Position numbers and translations under genes: made by a program
In this document: in pieces, positions 5,737 to 7,663 of the stretch
How the letters are laid out: each line of letters begins with the position of its first letter
How positions within the stretch are numbered: the stretch's first letter is position 1
DNA from: an uncultured Eubacteriales bacterium
Lineage (GTDB): Bacteria > Bacillota_A > Clostridia > Christensenellales > Aristaeellaceae
Length of the DNA: 7,663 bases
Direction of reading: 5' to 3'
NCBI GenBank assembly: GCA_900313545.1
Contig: OMRS01000136.1
Location: forward strand, 1-7,663
The notes under the pieces: model-generated
Told to the model about the DNA's origin: nothing
Seen by the model: only the letters and a program-made list of their open reading frames with translations
The model's database searches: none

Positions 5737-5907
5737 CACTTTGGGCTCTTTTCAACTCCGGGCGGGCGGAAACGAAGCCTTTCCCGGCCATCTGCCGGGG
5801 AGCCTCACCGCATCATTCGGGTCTTCCCTGCGAAGCCGTCCCGCGGCGCCCGGACAGACTGTCAGACGGCAGGAGCACATTCCCCGGCTCCCGCAGGAGG
5901 AGATCCG
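5737..5907 (-). other. GH3 3' flank, no supported gene
   Basis: About 170 nt between the GH3 stop and the large hairpin. It contains a 6-bp stem (CCCGGC 5783-5788 with GCCGGG 5794-5799, loop CATCT) and a minus-strand open frame of 42 codons from ATG 5880 to TGA 5752. The frame is Arg/Pro/Gly-rich with no recognisable domain, so it is noted under findings and not called a gene. I see no -10/-35 pair for the DUF1653 gene here. Confidence 0.4.
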
Positions 5908-7663
5908 TCACACGCGAATGCTGTGATGTCCGGTCAGTTCCTCCGTCCGCTCATCAGGCTGTCCCAGTCCCACATAAAAGACCGGGGTCCCTTCCGCGCA
6001 GAGATGTCCCTCATCGTCCACCACTCTGGTCCGCGCTTCGGGCACCGCCAGCGTGATCTCCATCTCGCCCTTCGCAGGAATATGAATGCGGCGGAAGGCG
6101 CACAGTCTCGGATTGCGGGGTGCATGCTCCGCGCCTTCATTCTGGATATAGATCTGAAGCACTTCATCCGTATCCCGGTCTCCCTCATTGACCACGGTCG
6201 CCGTGATCAGCAGCCCGTCCCGGCTGGCATAGGAGACGCGGCAGTCGCCATAGGTCAGGCCGTACCCGAAGGGATACAGCGGTTTCTCCTCCAGATAGCG
6301 ATAGGTGCGGCCTTTCATGGAATAGTCCGTGAATGCCGGCATCCGTTCAAGCTGCTCGTTGTGATAGAAGGTCACGGGCAGCTTGCCTGAAGGAGAAACC
6401 TCTCCCAGCAGGATATCCGCCACCGACCGGCCGCCCCGGGCACCGGGATACCAGGTCAGCAGGATCGCATCCGCTTTTTCACCGGCCTCTCCCAGATCGA
6501 TGGAGCTGCCGGCCATCAGGCAGATGACCGTGGGCTTGCCGACAGCCAGCACCGCATCCATCAGCTCCCGCTGTCCCTGAGGCAGGAGCAGGTCGGCCTT
6601 GTCTCCGGAGGCTGCCGCGTTTCCGGTATCGCCTTCTTCTCCCTCCAGGGTCTCATCCAGGCCCACCACCAGCACCACCGCATCGGAATGCTCCGCCACC
6701 GTCACCGCTTCGGAGATCCCGTCAGCGCTCTGGCTCAGGGGCTCGATGCGGTCGCGGAACAGGTCGCTGCCCTGGGCATAGAGCACCCTCGCCTTCCCCT
6801 CCAGAGCATCCTGCAGACCTTCAAGCACGGTGATGTAACGGGAGGACGTCCCGTGATAATTGCCCACCAGCGCCGCGCGGCTGTTGGCATTGGGGCCGAT
6901 CACGCCCAGCGTCCGGACATTCGTCAGCGGCAGGACCCCGTTGTTTTTGAGCAGCACACAGCCCTGTTCCGAAGCCACGCGGGCCTTGTCCAGGTGATCC
7001 CTGCACTCCAGAACCTCATAGGAAATATGATCGTATTCGCTGCCTTCCATCAGGCCCAGCAGGTACCGGCAGGTAAACAGGCGCACCGCCGAACGGCGGA
7101 TCTGCTCCTCGGTGATCATGCCCTTTTCATAGGCGCTCATGATAAAGGTGTAGGTGCATCCGCAGTTCAGGTCGCAGCCCATTTTCAGGGCAAGGGACAC
7201 GGATTCCTCCGGACTGGCCGTCACATGATGGCTAGTGTGGAAATCCCGGATGGCCCAGCAGTCAGAGACCATGTGCCCTTCAAACCGCCATTCCTCCCGA
7301 AGCAGCTTCATGAGGGCCTCGCTGGCACAGCAGGGTTCGCCGTTGGTCCGGTTGTAGGCCCCCATCACGGATTCCACGCCCTCTTCCACCAGTGCCTTGA
7401 ACGCCGGAAGATAGGTTTCCGCCATATCCCGGACGGATGCCCTGGCGTCAAATTCATGCCGGAGCGCCTCAGGTCCTGAATGGACCGCAAAATGCTTGGC
7501 GCAGGCGGCAGACTTCATGGTGGCGCCATGCCCCTGCAGTCCCCGCACATAGCGTACGCCCAGCTCGGAGGTCAGGCAGGGATCCTCACCGTAGGTCTCA
7601 TGGCCTCTTCCCCACCTGGGGTCACGGAAAATATTGACATTGGGCGACCAGAAAGTCAGCCCC
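5908..7663 (-). CDS. Glycoside hydrolase family 3 beta-xylosidase/beta-glucosidase, N-terminus cut by window edge
   Basis: The frame is open to the edge, with 584 residues visible (counting from 7662) and roughly 100 probably missing. Within the visible part: SPNVNIFRDPRWGRGHETYG (6-25) and GEDP, AKHFAVHSG with K56/H57 and H61, SVMGAYNRTNGEPCC, then VSDCWAI with the presumed nucleophile D134. The C-terminal sandwich domain starts near 230 (LLKNNGVLPL) and carries GLDETLEGEEGD (334-345), where the acid/base Glu is expected (E340 or E343). PFGYGLTY leads into a fibronectin type III-like domain, about 475-570. The KHFAVHSGPE plus RHEFDA pattern resembles the xylosidase/arabinosidase branch of GH3, but beta-glucosidase is not excluded. 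A GTG at 7548 is in frame but internal, since conserved GH3 sequence continues upstream. The enzyme would release terminal sugars from plant-type oligosaccharides. It has no evident link with the acylation operon. Confidence 0.95.
   Translation of the reverse strand, partial: GLTFWSPNVNIFRDPRWGRGHETYGEDPCLTSELGVRYVRGLQGHGATMKSAACAKHFAVHSGPEALRHEFDARASVRDMAETYLPAFKALVEEGVESVMGAYNRTNGEPCCASEALMKLLREEWRFEGHMVSDCWAIRDFHTSHHVTASPEESVSLALKMGCDLNCGCTYTFIMSAYEKGMITEEQIRRSAVRLFTCRYLLGLMEGSEYDHISYEVLECRDHLDKARVASEQGCVLLKNNGVLPLTNVRTLGVIGPNANSRAALVGNYHGTSSRYITVLEGLQDALEGKARVLYAQGSDLFRDRIEPLSQSADGISEAVTVAEHSDAVVLVVGLDETLEGEEGDTGNAAASGDKADLLLPQGQRELMDAVLAVGKPTVICLMAGSSIDLGEAGEKADAILLTWYPGARGGRSVADILLGEVSPSGKLPVTFYHNEQLERMPAFTDYSMKGRTYRYLEEKPLYPFGYGLTYGDCRVSYASRDGLLITATVVNEGDRDTDEVLQIYIQNEGAEHAPRNPRLCAFRRIHIPAKGEMEITLAVPEARTRVVDDEGHLCAEGTPVFYVGLGQPDERTEELTGHHSIRV

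Noticed and set aside
4414..7479. Plus-strand open frames opposite the VOC, DUF1653 and GH3 genes (4414-5439, 5662-6390, 6688-7479)
   Set aside because: They span gene ends and intergenic DNA, lack ribosome sites and recognisable domains, and mirror well-supported minus-strand coding sequence.
7546..7548. GTG as the start of the GH3 gene
   Set aside because: The frame stays open upstream to the window edge and encodes conserved GH3 sequence (FRDPRWGRG, GEDP), so this codon is an internal Val.
1..7663. CRISPR arrays, tRNA or rRNA genes, insertion sequences, integrase or phage genes
   Set aside because: I looked for regularly spaced repeats, cloverleaf or rRNA segments, transposase motifs and terminal inverted repeats and saw none that stand up.

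Overview
All supported genes in this window lie on the minus strand, so the biological order runs from high to low coordinates. The sequence is GC-rich, with purine-rich Shine-Dalgarno sites (AGGAGG, AAAGGA, AAGGGG) and ATG, GTG and TTG starts. Together with the protein families present (DUF1653/DUF4298, a clostridial-type GH3 xylosidase/glucosidase, an FkbH-like HAD protein), this suggests a GC-rich Bacillota of the Clostridia/Lachnospiraceae kind, perhaps gut-associated. The assignment is an inference; no RNA gene or taxon-specific marker is present.

Layout from the right edge: (1) a 3' part of a GH3 beta-glycosidase gene that runs off the window at 7663 and stops at 5908; (2) an intergenic stretch with a long 20-bp-stem hairpin at 5693-5736, the best terminator or attenuator candidate; (3) a small DUF1653 protein with a DUF4298-like C-terminal half (5177-5638); (4) an intergenic stretch of about 270 bp with a very good extended -10 promoter and a leader of about 165 nt; (5) a tight four-gene operon, VOC metalloenzyme (4459-4908), membrane-anchored SGNH protein (3438-4454), MBOAT O-acyltransferase (1947-3428) and FkbH-like HAD/GNAT protein (90-1895); (6) a left edge that may hold the first codons of another gene of the same operon.

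The four-gene operon is the most interesting part. MBOAT plus anchored SGNH is the logic of known export-coupled O-acylation machines (AlgI with AlgJ/AlgX, PatA/PatB, DltB/DltD). Here the usual donor side is replaced by an FkbH-like protein and a VOC protein. FkbH relatives take glyceryl units from 1,3-bisphosphoglycerate to a carrier protein, so the cassette could put an unusual small acyl group (glyceryl or a derivative) on an extracellular polymer. The acyl group, the carrier protein and the acceptor are not shown by the sequence. The FkbH protein also lacks the Cys normally found before its SKN motif, so a glyceryl donor is only a hypothesis.
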